A stretch of 64,000 nucleotides of DNA from Roseitranquillus sp963709765 (GTDB taxonomy: Bacteria; Pseudomonadota; Alphaproteobacteria; Rhodobacterales; Rhodobacteraceae), in assembly GCA_963709765.1 (NCBI GenBank), contig CAVPXL010000015.1, forward strand, positions 227,288 through 291,287, written 5' to 3'. Below are positions 8,109 to 16,097 of the stretch, piece by piece. The position numbers were made by a program, and so were the translations under genes. The first letter of the stretch is position 1, and every line of letters begins with the position of its first letter. The notes beneath the pieces are model-generated. The model saw only the letters and a program-made list of their open reading frames with translations, ran no database searches and was not told the origin of the DNA.

Positions 8109-9293
8109 ATGGTCTTTCCATTCTTCTCACGGAAATCTAGCCAAAATCTCGAAGTCAAGCGATCCGCGAGCGGACCGTTGGTCGCGTATCACTCCGTAGG
8201 ACGAGTCGCCTGGACACCGCGTGACGCAGTTTCGCTGACCCGCGCCGGCTTTTTGAATAACCCCGTGGGTTACAGGTCAGTAAAGCTCATTGCGGAGGCA
8301 GCAGCCGCGTTGCCTCTCATATTTCAGGATCAAGATCGGCGCTACGAAGATCACCCAATCCTGCGGCTGGTTCGGAATCCCAATCCCGCGCAGGGTAAGG
8401 CGGAACTACTTGAAGCGCTTATCGCCCAGTTACTTCTTACGGGCAACGGATATCTTGAAGCAGTGACAAGCGAAGATAATGTTCCCGAAGAACTTCACGT
8501 CCTGCGGTCTGATAGAATGAATCTGGTTCCAGGCCCCGATGGATGGCCGATGGCCTATGAATACTCGGTTGGGTCGAAGAAGCATCGATTTAAGGTTACG
8601 GATGGTCAGTCGCCAATCTGCCACGTGCGCAGTTTCCATCCGCACGACGACCACTACGGACTGTCTGCATTGCAAGCTGCGGCTTCGGCCGTAGATGTAC
8701 ACAATAGTGCTTCCAGATGGTCCAAGGCATTGCTTGACAACGCCGCTAGACCATCTGGAGCCATAGTTTACCATGGCGTGGACGGTCAGGGCGCAATGAG
8801 CGCAGAGCAGTACGAGCGCTTGCAGATCGAAATGGAGAGTTACCATCAGGGAGCGGCAAATGCCGGTCGACCGATGTTGCTTGAAGGTGGATTGGATTGG
8901 AAGCCGATGGGATTTTCGCCTTCTGATATGGAATTTCAGAAAACGAAGGAATCGGCTGCACGTGAGATTGCGCTGGCGTTCGGAGTCCCACCCATGCTCC
9001 TTGGAATCCCAGGTGACGCAACGTACGCTAACTACCAAGAAGCGAACCGGGCCTTCTACAGACTTACAATAGTTCCTCTTGCTTCTCGAGTCGCCACTGC
9101 AATTTCGCAATGGCTGGGGGATGCTCAGAGCGGGTCGGCGGAACTGAAGCCTGATCTGGACCAAGTCCCTGCCCTAGCATCCGAGCGAGATGGGCAGTGG
9201 AAGCGTGTTAGTGAGGCGAGCTTTCTCACAGACAGTGAAAAAAGAGCCCTGCTGGGCCTGCCCAGATTTTCCCAAGAGGAACAAAGCTTATGA
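8109..9293 (+). CDS. GTA g3, HK97-type portal protein
   Basis: Forms the dodecameric ring through which DNA enters the capsid. The 394-residue product has typical portal segments: NNPVGYRSVKLIAEAAAALP, HPILRLVRNPNP, LLTGNGYLEAV, SALQAAASAVDVHNS, and the wing/crown stretch ALAFGVPPMLLGIPGD. ATG 8109 has an AGGAG site; an in-frame upstream start at 8058 is less likely. It ends in an ATGA overlap with the protease gene, leaving no room for a g3.5. Codon choice is markedly more AT-ending than in the tail genes. Confidence 0.9.
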   Translation: MVFPFFSRKSSQNLEVKRSASGPLVAYHSVGRVAWTPRDAVSLTRAGFLNNPVGYRSVKLIAEAAAALPLIFQDQDRRYEDHPILRLVRNPNPAQGKAELLEALIAQLLLTGNGYLEAVTSEDNVPEELHVLRSDRMNLVPGPDGWPMAYEYSVGSKKHRFKVTDGQSPICHVRSFHPHDDHYGLSALQAAASAVDVHNSASRWSKALLDNAARPSGAIVYHGVDGQGAMSAEQYERLQIEMESYHQGAANAGRPMLLEGGLDWKPMGFSPSDMEFQKTKESAAREIALAFGVPPMLLGIPGDATYANYQEANRAFYRLTIVPLASRVATAISQWLGDAQSGSAELKPDLDQVPALASERDGQWKRVSEASFLTDSEKRALLGLPRFSQEEQSL

Positions 9294-9862
9294 ACTCGAG
9301 TAATGGCGGTTTAGAAAGTCTAGAGCACAAGTTCTCTTCATTCGGAAAAAGCATAACAATTATAAATGGAACCACCATCGAAGGTTATGCTTCGGTCTTC
9401 GGAAGGCGCGATCAAGGTGGGGATATTGTGATAAGGGGCGCATATGCTTCTTCTCTCCAGGCGCTCTCACAGCAGAAGCGGCGGGTAAAAATGCTTTGGC
9501 AGCACGAAGCGCGTGAACCAATCGGAATCTGGGATGAAGTAAAGGAAGATGATCACGGTCTCTGGGTGAAGGGACGTCTTCTCACTGATGTGGCGCGCGC
9601 GCGAGAAGCGGCGGCCTTGATCGATGCCGGTGCAATCGATGGACTTTCAATAGGTTACAGAACGCAAAAATCGTCCCGTGATACTTCGGGTCAGCGAGTA
9701 CTACTTGAACTGGATCTCTGGGAGGTTTCGTTGGTGACGTTTCCGATGCTGCCGGAAGCGCGCATCGGCGCCAAAGATACAGATGTGAGCGGATCTGAAA
9801 TTCGCCAGATGATCGACGCCATCGATCAAGCGCGGATTTCAATAGAATCAGACGCGGGTTGA
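9290..9862 (+). CDS. GTA g4, HK97-family prohead protease
   Basis: Serine protease that matures the capsid. In the 190-residue protein the catalytic histidine lies in LWQHEAREPIG (His72) and the serine in DGLSIGY (Ser120); the region FEGYASVFGRRDQGGDI-like start and LWEVSLVTFPMLPEA are family signatures. It overlaps the portal stop by 4 bases. Its first 60 bases are very AT-rich (22 of 60 G/C in 9301-9360). Confidence 0.9.
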   Translation: MNSSNGGLESLEHKFSSFGKSITIINGTTIEGYASVFGRRDQGGDIVIRGAYASSLQALSQQKRRVKMLWQHEAREPIGIWDEVKEDDHGLWVKGRLLTDVARAREAAALIDAGAIDGLSIGYRTQKSSRDTSGQRVLLELDLWEVSLVTFPMLPEARIGAKDTDVSGSEIRQMIDAIDQARISIESDAG

Positions 9863-9912
9863 TTCATCACCAAATGTTTCGGGTTATTGCCAAAAAAAAG
9901 GGACCTAGAAGA

Positions 9913-11058
9913 ATGAATGCTGCGAGCGATCCAACGATGAAAGATGTTCAGGCTGCTATGTCTGGATTGATGAAAGATGTCGCGGAACGTCTGGACGAAC
10001 AGGAGCAGAAATTGAACAAACTCGATAGGAAGTCATTGATCTCGCGGCGCCACCACCTCTCGACGGCGTCGGACACGGAAGCACCGCACCGAAAGGCTGT
10101 GGGGACCTACGTTCGTTCCGGTGATGAAGCCGATCTTCGTGCCTTGACGCTCGATGGAAAATCCATGAACCTCGCGGTCGCTGGTGAAGGAGGGTATCTC
10201 GTCGATCCGCAGATGTCCCAAAGGATTACCGGTGTGTTGCGGAATGCCTCTTCGCTACGCCAGATCGCAAATGTAGTGACGGTTGACGCAACTGCGTACG
10301 ACGTCATTGTAGATCATGGCGATCTTGGATCGGGCTGGGCTACTGAAATCGGCCCTTTGATCGAAACTGATACGCCGCAAGTCGAAAGAATTTCTATACC
10401 CCTTCATGAACTCAGTGCTTTACCAAAGGCATCTCAACGTTTACTCGATGATTCTGCTTTTAACATAGAGGAATGGTTGGCCGACAAGATTGCGGACAAG
10501 TTCGCGAGGGCAGAGTCTGCAGCCTTCGTTCTCGGCGACGGCGTCGACAAACCTACGGGGTTTCTTTATCATGGCGGCGTTTCGAATGGAACATGGAGTT
10601 GGGGAAGACTAGGATATATCCCTACTGGACAGGATGGCGACTTCTTCTCGAATGATGGAGGCGACTCGATCGTGGATCTTGTCTATTCCCTTGGCGCGCG
10701 ATACCGTGCCAACGGTACCTTTGTAATGAACTCGAAGACGACTGGCGCCGTTCGAAAATTGAAGGATGCTGATGGCCGTTTCCTATGGTCGGACGGCCTG
10801 GCTGCGGGGGAACCGGCGCGGCTGTTGGGGTATCCTGTGCTTATCGCCGAGGACATGCCTGATATCGGTGTCGGTTCCTACGCTATTGCCTTCGGTGATT
10901 TCGAGGCCGGGTACACAATTCCGGAGCGGCCTGATCTAAGGATTCTCCGGGACCCGTTTTCGGCGAAGCCTCACGTCCTGTTCTACGCCACCAAGCGCGT
11001 AGGTGGTGACGTCAGCGATTTCGCAGCGATTAAGCTTCTTAAATTCGCCGCAAACTGA
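9913..11058 (+). CDS. GTA g5, HK97-fold major capsid protein
   Basis: Shell protein of the GTA particle. The 381-residue product has an N-terminal coiled-coil delta region (about 1-45, MKDVQAAMSGLMKDVAERL), then GEGGYLVDPQMSQRI and the HK97-fold body with ELSALPKASQRLLDDSAFN, AFVLGDGVDKPTGFLYHG, and the C-terminal GFEAGYTI-like and RDPFSAKPHVLFYATKRVGG. An upstream TTG at 9859 is in frame, but ATG 9913 after an AGAAG site gives the family length. It is followed by two hairpins rather than by an overlap, unlike most genes of the cluster. Confidence 0.92.
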   Translation: MNAASDPTMKDVQAAMSGLMKDVAERLDEQEQKLNKLDRKSLISRRHHLSTASDTEAPHRKAVGTYVRSGDEADLRALTLDGKSMNLAVAGEGGYLVDPQMSQRITGVLRNASSLRQIANVVTVDATAYDVIVDHGDLGSGWATEIGPLIETDTPQVERISIPLHELSALPKASQRLLDDSAFNIEEWLADKIADKFARAESAAFVLGDGVDKPTGFLYHGGVSNGTWSWGRLGYIPTGQDGDFFSNDGGDSIVDLVYSLGARYRANGTFVMNSKTTGAVRKLKDADGRFLWSDGLAAGEPARLLGYPVLIAEDMPDIGVGSYAIAFGDFEAGYTIPERPDLRILRDPFSAKPHVLFYATKRVGGDVSDFAAIKLLKFAAN

Positions 11059-11107
11059 GTTGGGTTGAGTGCTCGGCTGTAAATGCTGGACCTTGTCTTC
11101 GGCTAAG

Positions 11108-11158
11108 CGGTCTTCTTTAAGAAAACCGAGATTTCTGGCGGTGCTTTATTGCGCCGCC
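11108..11158 (+). promoter_or_regulatory. Two tandem RNA hairpins between capsid and adaptor genes
   Basis: Hairpin 1: CGGTCTTCT (11108-11116), loop TTA, AGAAAACCG (11120-11128), with one mismatch. Hairpin 2: GGCGGTGC (11137-11144), loop TTTATT, GCGCCGCC (11151-11158), with one G-U pair. Neither is followed by a T run. They lie in the largest gap inside the cluster (132 bp) and could stabilise the 3' end of capsid mRNA or partially terminate, raising capsid over neck proteins. Confidence 0.5.
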
Positions 11159-11190
11159 AACCCCCTTCTCGTTCCCAGCGGAGTGTGGCG

Positions 11191-11788
11191 ATGATGTTGA
11201 CCGAAATCACGGTAGTGCCCGCTTCCGCTCTGCCGGTAGATGAATTTCGCGAGCATCTGCGGCTTGGCACCGGCTTTGCGGACAACTCAATTCAGGACGG
11301 CCTTCTTGAAACTTGCCTCCGTGCAGCAATCGCTGCGATCGAGGGACGAATTGGAAAGGCCCTCTTGGTCCGGGAATTTCGATGGACTGTTACGGCATGG
11401 CGTGATCTTGCGCGTCAGACATTGCCGACGGCACCGGTGGTTCGTCTTATCTGTCTGAGGATTACCGATCGACTTGGCACGGAGACAGATGTTTCTGCCG
11501 ACCGCTTTCGTGCTCGAACGTGACGCACACAGGCCGCGCATCGCTTCTTCATCCCTGTTCCTACCGTCCATACCAGTCGGTGGGTTCGCGGAGATACAAT
11601 TCGAGGCAGGATATGCTCGTAGCTGGTCTGAGTTGCCAGATGATTTGCAGAAAGCAGTTCTTCTGTTGGCCGGCACCTTCTATGATAGCAGGTTCGACGG
11701 TTCTAGCGGCGGATCGGCAATCCCTTACGGGGTTTCAGCTTTGATCGAGCGTTATCGGAATGTCCGCCTGTTCGGAGGCGCCTCATGA
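11191..11788 (+). pseudogene. GTA g6, head-tail adaptor (one +1 frameshift)
   Basis: Connector that binds under the portal. The start MMLTEITVVPASALPVDEFREHL and LRLGTGFADNSIQ, FRWTVTAWRDLARQ match the GTA adaptor family. The first frame runs into TGA at 11523 after SADRF; the second frame supplies VLERDAHRPRI, FAEIQFEAGYARSW, DLQKAVLLLAGTFYD and ends ALIERYRNVRLFGGAS. Removing one C near 11509 rejoins them into a 198-residue protein of normal family shape. It ends in an ATGA overlap with g7. Confidence 0.82.
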
Positions 11789-12128
11789 AGCAGCCAACTC
11801 TAAACCGGAAACTGACGCTTGAAGAGCCTCAAGATGTTTCTGACGGTTCGGGAGGACTCGCCCGACGATTGGGTTCAAATTGGGTCACTATGGGCCGAAA
11901 TCCGGCCGGGTTCAGGGCGCGAGTATTCCTTGTCCGACGAGGCGACTACATCCCGCCAGGCGGTGAAGATCACTGTTCGGGGCGCTCCCATTCAATTCGC
12001 CGCAACGCCCGCGGGCGGATCAGCGGTTCCGGGAAGGCGATCGCATCTTTCGGATCATTGCAGTTGCAGAAAGTGACAGCCTCGGCCGCTTTTTGATTTG
12101 TCGTGCTGTCGAGGAGGTTGCGGTATGA
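11785..12128 (+). pseudogene. GTA g7, head completion/stopper protein (two +1 frameshifts)
   Basis: Phage head-tail joining family. The three pieces are MKQPTLNRKLTLEEPQDVSD (frame 1), DDWVQIGSLWAEIRPGSGRE with VKITVRGAPI (frame 2), and ADQRFREGDRIFRIIAVAES with LICRAVEEVAV (frame 3). Dropping one C at 11861-11863 and one base near 12010 gives a continuous 113-residue protein ending at TGA 12126-12128, which overlaps the g8 ATG. Two independent shifts in such a short gene make it unreadable as written. Confidence 0.78.
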
Positions 12129-12554
12129 GTTACGCAGCGTCCGCCGCGCTGCAGCAGGCGATATACCTCGCTCTGTCGCAGAACCTGCGTGTAGTGGAGG
12201 CGGTCGGAGACGCTGTATATGACAGCGTTCCGCCGGGCAAGAAGCCATCGATCTACATCAGTCTCGGGCCCGAAGACGTCCGGGATCGATCGGACAAGAC
12301 CGGTTTTGGCGCGCAACACGACTTTATCATCAGCGTCATTACCGATGCCGCCGGATTCCAGACCGCGAAAACGTGCTGCGGGTGCGGTGTCTGATGCGCT
12401 TCTTGAGGCCAGGTTCGATCTCGATAGGGGTTGTCTCGTCTCGATGACCTTTCTTCGCGCCAAGGCGGCTCGCGTCGAAGATGCGCGTCTGCGGCGCATC
12501 GATTTGTGGTTTCGCGCCCGCATCGATGATTCACCCAACACGGAGAACACCTGA
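12125..12554 (+). pseudogene. GTA g8, tail terminator protein (one +1 frameshift)
   Basis: The start MSYAASAALQQAIYLALSQN and the central SLGPEDVRDRSDKTGFGAQHD with ISVITDAAGFQTAK are GTA gp8-like (DUF3168 family). The first frame stops at 12394; the next frame continues AAGAVSDALLEARFDLDRG and ends RRIDLWFRARIDDSPNTENT. Removing one A from AAAA at 12368-12371 restores a 142-residue protein. It overlaps g7 by 4 bases and g9 by 1. Confidence 0.82.
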
Positions 12555-12967
12555 TGCCCGCTCAGAACGGCAAGGATCTTCTGCTAAAAATCGACATGAC
12601 TGGCTCCGGCAGTTTCGAAACAATGGCTGGCCTTCGCGCCACTCGGATCAATTTTAATGCCGAAGCAGTCGACGTAACGACAATGGAGAGCGCTGGGGGA
12701 TGGCGAGAGCTGCTTTCCGGCGCCGGAGCGAAGTCTGCCAGTATTTCGGGATCCGGGATTTTCAAGGACGAAGAGACGGATGCCAGGGCGCGCCAGATTT
12801 TCTTTGACGGTCAAACTCCGGCCTTCCAGCTCATCATTCCCAGCTTCGGGATTGTCGAAGGTCCGTTTCAGCTCACCTCGATAGAATATTCCGGTAGTTA
12901 CAACGGCGAAGCGACCTACGAAATGTCGCTGTCCTCGGCCGGGGCCCTAAACTTCACGGCGCTTTGA
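12554..12967 (+). CDS. GTA g9, major tail tube protein
   Basis: Tail tube subunit of the TP901-1 major tail protein family. The 137-residue protein starts MPAQNGKDLLLKIDMTGSGS and has DVTTMESAGGWRELLSGAG and the C-terminal YSGSYNGEATYEMSLSSAGA. It starts one base into the g8 stop and shares one base with g10. From here on the cluster becomes GC-rich and intact. Confidence 0.9.
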   Translation: MPAQNGKDLLLKIDMTGSGSFETMAGLRATRINFNAEAVDVTTMESAGGWRELLSGAGAKSASISGSGIFKDEETDARARQIFFDGQTPAFQLIIPSFGIVEGPFQLTSIEYSGSYNGEATYEMSLSSAGALNFTAL

Positions 12968-13287
12968 TGGCTAACCCATGGGCAGGAGAGGTCGCGCTGA
13001 GGATGGATGGGCATCGCCATACCTTGAAACTCACCCTCGGCGCGCTCGCCGAGCTGGAGGCGGAATTGGCAAGCGACACTTTGGTGGGTCTGGTCGAGAG
13101 GTTCGAGAATGGAGATTTCTCGAGCAGGGACGTGCTTGCCCTGATCGTCGCAGGTCTTCGCGGCGGTGGCTGGACAGGTAGCGCCCCGGATTTGCTGACC
13201 GCCGAAATCGAGGGCGGTCCCGTGGAGGCTGCCCGTGTAGCCGGGCAGCTTCTGGCGCGGGCCTTCGCGACACCTCAGACCGCATGA
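12967..13287 (+). CDS. GTA g10, tail assembly chaperone
   Basis: 106-residue GTA TAC-family protein: WAGEVALRMDGHRHTLKLTL and GALAELEAELASDTLVGLVE, then DVLALIVAGLRGGGW and VEAARVAGQLLARAF. By analogy with siphophages and RcGTA it chaperones the tape measure during tail assembly. Start ATG overlaps the g9 stop (TGATG); it ends in an ATGA overlap with g10.1. Confidence 0.82.
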   Translation: MANPWAGEVALRMDGHRHTLKLTLGALAELEAELASDTLVGLVERFENGDFSSRDVLALIVAGLRGGGWTGSAPDLLTAEIEGGPVEAARVAGQLLARAFATPQTA

Positions 13288-13481
13288 GCCGGTTCGACTG
13301 GCCGGCGATGATGCGAGCGGGCATGCACGGTCTCGGCCTGCGCCCTAATCAATTCTGGGCCCTGTCCCCCGCCGAGTTTCTTTTCCTTCTCGGGAAAGAC
13401 GGCGGAGCGGCGCCCCTCAATCGCGAGCGACTTCTCGATCTCGCAGAAGAATTCCCCGACCAGGATCGGATGGACATATGA
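13284..13481 (+). CDS. GTA g10.1, second tail assembly chaperone-like protein
   Basis: Only 65 residues: MSRFDWPAMMRAGMHGLGLR, then PNQFWALSPAEFLFLLGKDG. This matches the small Rcc01693-like phage protein placed between the chaperone and tape-measure genes of GTAs. It overlaps g10 by 4 bases and g11 by 4 bases. In many phages the corresponding product is made by a -1 frameshift from the first chaperone; here it is a separate gene. Confidence 0.78.
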   Translation: MSRFDWPAMMRAGMHGLGLRPNQFWALSPAEFLFLLGKDGGAAPLNRERLLDLAEEFPDQDRMDI

Positions 13482-14140
13482 GAGATGCGGAATCTGTCGA
13501 TGATTTCGACGAGCAAATCGCGGCGCTAGAACAGTCGATGGGCGGCGCGCAATCCATGACGGCCGCCTTTTCAGACGAACTTCAGAAGATGCGTTCGAGC
13601 CTCAGCGAAACCAGCCGCGATGTGGACGCCGTTTCCAAGGGATTCAGTAAGGGTCTCAAGCATGCCATCGACGGGCTCATCTTCGACGGTATGAAGCTTT
13701 CGGACGTGCTTTCGACCGTTGGTCGCTCCATGATGAACAGCGTCTACAACGCCGCGATGAAGCCGGTCACCAATCATCTCGGCGGCATGCTGGCATCGGG
13801 CATGTCGGGACTCCTTGCCGGTGCGAAGCCTTTCGCCAATGGGGCCAGCTTCGCCCAAGGCCGCGTCCTGCCCTTTGCAACGGGCGGCGTCGTGGATGGA
13901 CCAACCATGTTCCCCATGCGCGGCGGTACCGGTTTGATGGGAGAATTGGGGCCCGAAGCGATCGTGCCGCTAAGTCGCGGCCCGGACGGCCGACTGGGCG
14001 TCCGCAGCCAAGGCGGCGCGCGAGCCGTCAATGTCACCATGAACATCACGACCCCCGACGTTCAGGGGTTTCGCCGCAGTGAAAGCCAGATTGCAGCGCA
14101 GATGTCGCGTGCTCTGGCCCGCGGCGAACGCAACCGCTGA
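13478..14140 (+). CDS. GTA g11, tail tape measure protein (short)
   Basis: 220 residues, about the length of the RcGTA tape measure and far shorter than phage ones, consistent with a short GTA tail. It begins with a charged helical region (about 10-60), has a hydrophobic glycine-rich middle (HLGGMLASGMSGLLAGAKPF, about 100-120), and the GTA signature GRVLPFATGGVVDGPTMFPM with GLMGELGPEAIVPL. It overlaps g10.1. Confidence 0.85.
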   Translation: MRDAESVDDFDEQIAALEQSMGGAQSMTAAFSDELQKMRSSLSETSRDVDAVSKGFSKGLKHAIDGLIFDGMKLSDVLSTVGRSMMNSVYNAAMKPVTNHLGGMLASGMSGLLAGAKPFANGASFAQGRVLPFATGGVVDGPTMFPMRGGTGLMGELGPEAIVPLSRGPDGRLGVRSQGGARAVNVTMNITTPDVQGFRRSESQIAAQMSRALARGERNR

Positions 14141-14149
14141 GGAGGATCG

Positions 14150-14779
14150 ATGCGCTTCCATGAAGTGAGGTTTCCCACAACGCTCAGTTTCGGTTCGGTC
14201 GGAGGCCCAGAGCGTCGGACCGAGATCGTCAGGCTCGCCAACGGGTTCGAGGAACGGAACTCTCCGTGGTCCGATTCCATGCGCCGCTATGATGCCGGCG
14301 TCGGAATGCGCTCGCTCGACGATATCGGAACATTGATCGCATTTTTCGAGGCGCGTCGCGGGCAGCTCTATGCGTTTAGATGGAAAGACTGGTCCGACTT
14401 CAAGTCCTCGCGTGCATCGGAGCCGGTCACGGTCTCGGATCAACTCATAGGAATCGGAGACGGTGTGCGGACGCATTTCCCGCTTTCCAAACGCTATGCC
14501 TCTGGTGCGCAATCCTATGATCGCCCCATCAAGAAGCCGGTGGCTGACACCGTCGTCGTGGGTCTCGACGGAGAAACCGTTGGTCAAGCGAGCTACGGAA
14601 TCGATGCGACGACCGGAATAGTGAGTTTCAGTCAACCGCCGGCCGAAGGCGCAACGGTTACCGCAGGGTTCGAGTTCGATGTGCCAGTCCGCTTCGACAC
14701 CGACCGCATACTCACCTCGATCGAAGCCTTTCGCGCCGGTGAGGTGCCGTCCGTGCCTATCGTCGAGGTGCGTGTATGA
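14150..14779 (+). CDS. GTA g12, distal tail protein (DUF2460 family)
   Basis: 209-residue protein of the DUF2460/TIGR02217 family: FPTTLSFGSVGGPERRTEIV, FEERNSPWSDSMRRYDAG, FFEARRGQLYAFRWKDWSDF and VPVRFDTDRI. It forms the ring at the end of the tail tube in RcGTA. A strong AGGAGG site precedes ATG 14150. It overlaps g13 by 4 bases. Confidence 0.88.
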   Translation: MRFHEVRFPTTLSFGSVGGPERRTEIVRLANGFEERNSPWSDSMRRYDAGVGMRSLDDIGTLIAFFEARRGQLYAFRWKDWSDFKSSRASEPVTVSDQLIGIGDGVRTHFPLSKRYASGAQSYDRPIKKPVADTVVVGLDGETVGQASYGIDATTGIVSFSQPPAEGATVTAGFEFDVPVRFDTDRILTSIEAFRAGEVPSVPIVEVRV

Positions 14780-15654
14780 GTTCGCAGGATCTTTTCGCGC
14801 ATCTGGCAACTGGCGACACGACGGTCTGTCGCTGCTGGGCGGTGCACCGCCGCGATGGACGTCGGTTCGGGTTCACCGACCATGACGCCGACCTGACTTT
14901 CGACGAGACGATCTTCCGTGCCGATACCGGCCTGACTGCGCAGGCATTGCAGCAAGCAACCGGTCTTTCGGTCGACAATACCGAGGCGCTGGGTGCCCTT
15001 ACCGATGCTTCGTTGACCGAAACGGATATCGAGGCTGGCCGTTTCGACGGCGCGCAGGTTTCCGCATGGATCGTGAACTGGGCCCAGCCGTCCGAGCGGT
15101 TGATGACGTTCAACGGCACGATCGGCGAAATCCGGCGCGGCGCGGGCGCTTTCCGGGCAGAACTGCGCGGGTTGACCGAGATGCTGAACCAGCCGCAGGG
15201 CATGATCTTCCAGAAGCCCTGTTCGGCGGTCCTGGGCGATGCCCGCTGCGGTGTCGATATGGATCAACCCGAATATCGCATTGAACTTCTGGTGGACGAA
15301 GTCAGTCTGGGCCGCATCCTGACCTTCGACGACTTTCCCGATTTCGAACCGGGCTGGTTCGAGCGCGGACGCGTGACAATTCGCGCGGGTGACGGAGCGG
15401 GCCTCGTGGGGCTCGTCAAATCCGATCGTGTCGTCGGTGCCTCGCGGCGGATGGAGCTTTGGCAATCAATTCAGGCCGATATCGCGCCTAGTACGCTGAT
15501 CCGGGTCGACGCAGGCTGCGACAAGCGGCCCGAGACCTGCAAGGCCAAGTTCGGCAACTTCATCAACTACCGCGGATTCCCCTTCATACCGGGCGAAGAT
15601 TGGTTAATGGCCTATCCCTCAGGGCGGACCCGGAACGACGGGGGCGTGCTGTGA
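14776..15654 (+). CDS. GTA g13, tail hub protein (DUF2163 family)
   Basis: 292-residue baseplate hub protein of the DUF2163/TIGR02218 family. Two cysteine pairs stand out: CSAVLGDARC (about residues 150-159) and CDKRPETC (about 249-256), followed by KFGNFINYRGFPFIPGEDWL. The four cysteines are a plausible metal or Fe-S site, as I recall being described for the RcGTA hub. It overlaps g12 and g14 by 4 bases each. Confidence 0.87.
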   Translation: MSSQDLFAHLATGDTTVCRCWAVHRRDGRRFGFTDHDADLTFDETIFRADTGLTAQALQQATGLSVDNTEALGALTDASLTETDIEAGRFDGAQVSAWIVNWAQPSERLMTFNGTIGEIRRGAGAFRAELRGLTEMLNQPQGMIFQKPCSAVLGDARCGVDMDQPEYRIELLVDEVSLGRILTFDDFPDFEPGWFERGRVTIRAGDGAGLVGLVKSDRVVGASRRMELWQSIQADIAPSTLIRVDAGCDKRPETCKAKFGNFINYRGFPFIPGEDWLMAYPSGRTRNDGGVL

Positions 15655-16097
15655 CGTCGCCCCGCGAACGCATCGTGTCAGCCGCGCGCAGCTGGATAGG
15701 GACACCGTACCGCCACCAGGCCTCCGCCAGGGGTGCGGGGGCCGATTGCCTCGGGCTCCTGCGCGGGATCTGGCGCGAAGTCTACGGGCGCGAACCCGAG
15801 GCGCCGCCACCGTACACTCCTGATTGGGCCGAGCCACAGCACCAGGAGAGATTGTGGGAAGCGGCCGGGCGACACCTGATCGCGCTCGAAGTCGCGCGCG
15901 CCGAAGACGGCGATGTGCTGCTTTTCCGGATGCGGGAAAGCGGCGTGGCCAAGCATCTGGGGATAATTGCATCGGTCGGACCCGAACCCGCCTTCGTTCA
16001 CGCCTACAGTGGACATGCTGTCACCGAGAGTCCGCTTTCGGCGCCCTGGCGGCGCCGGATCGTCGCGGCCTTTCAGTTCCCCGGATTGGAGGTCTGA
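15651..16097 (+). CDS. GTA g14, NlpC/P60 cell-wall peptidase
   Basis: 148-residue tail-tip peptidase expected to open the recipient's peptidoglycan. The NlpC/P60 triad is visible: Cys33 in GADCLGLLRG, His102 in KHLGIIASVG, and a third polar residue after it (His117 in FVHAYSGH). The start is GTG 15651, giving a GTGA overlap with g13; an in-frame ATG at 15606 would make an atypically long N-terminus. One-base overlap with g15. Confidence 0.9.
   Translation: MTSPRERIVSAARSWIGTPYRHQASARGAGADCLGLLRGIWREVYGREPEAPPPYTPDWAEPQHQERLWEAAGRHLIALEVARAEDGDVLLFRMRESGVAKHLGIIASVGPEPAFVHAYSGHAVTESPLSAPWRRRIVAAFQFPGLEV

Noticed and set aside
15824..16096. N-terminal extension of the megatron gene
   Set aside because: It overlaps g14 in another frame; ATG 16097 overlaps the g14 stop by one base like the other gene joints.
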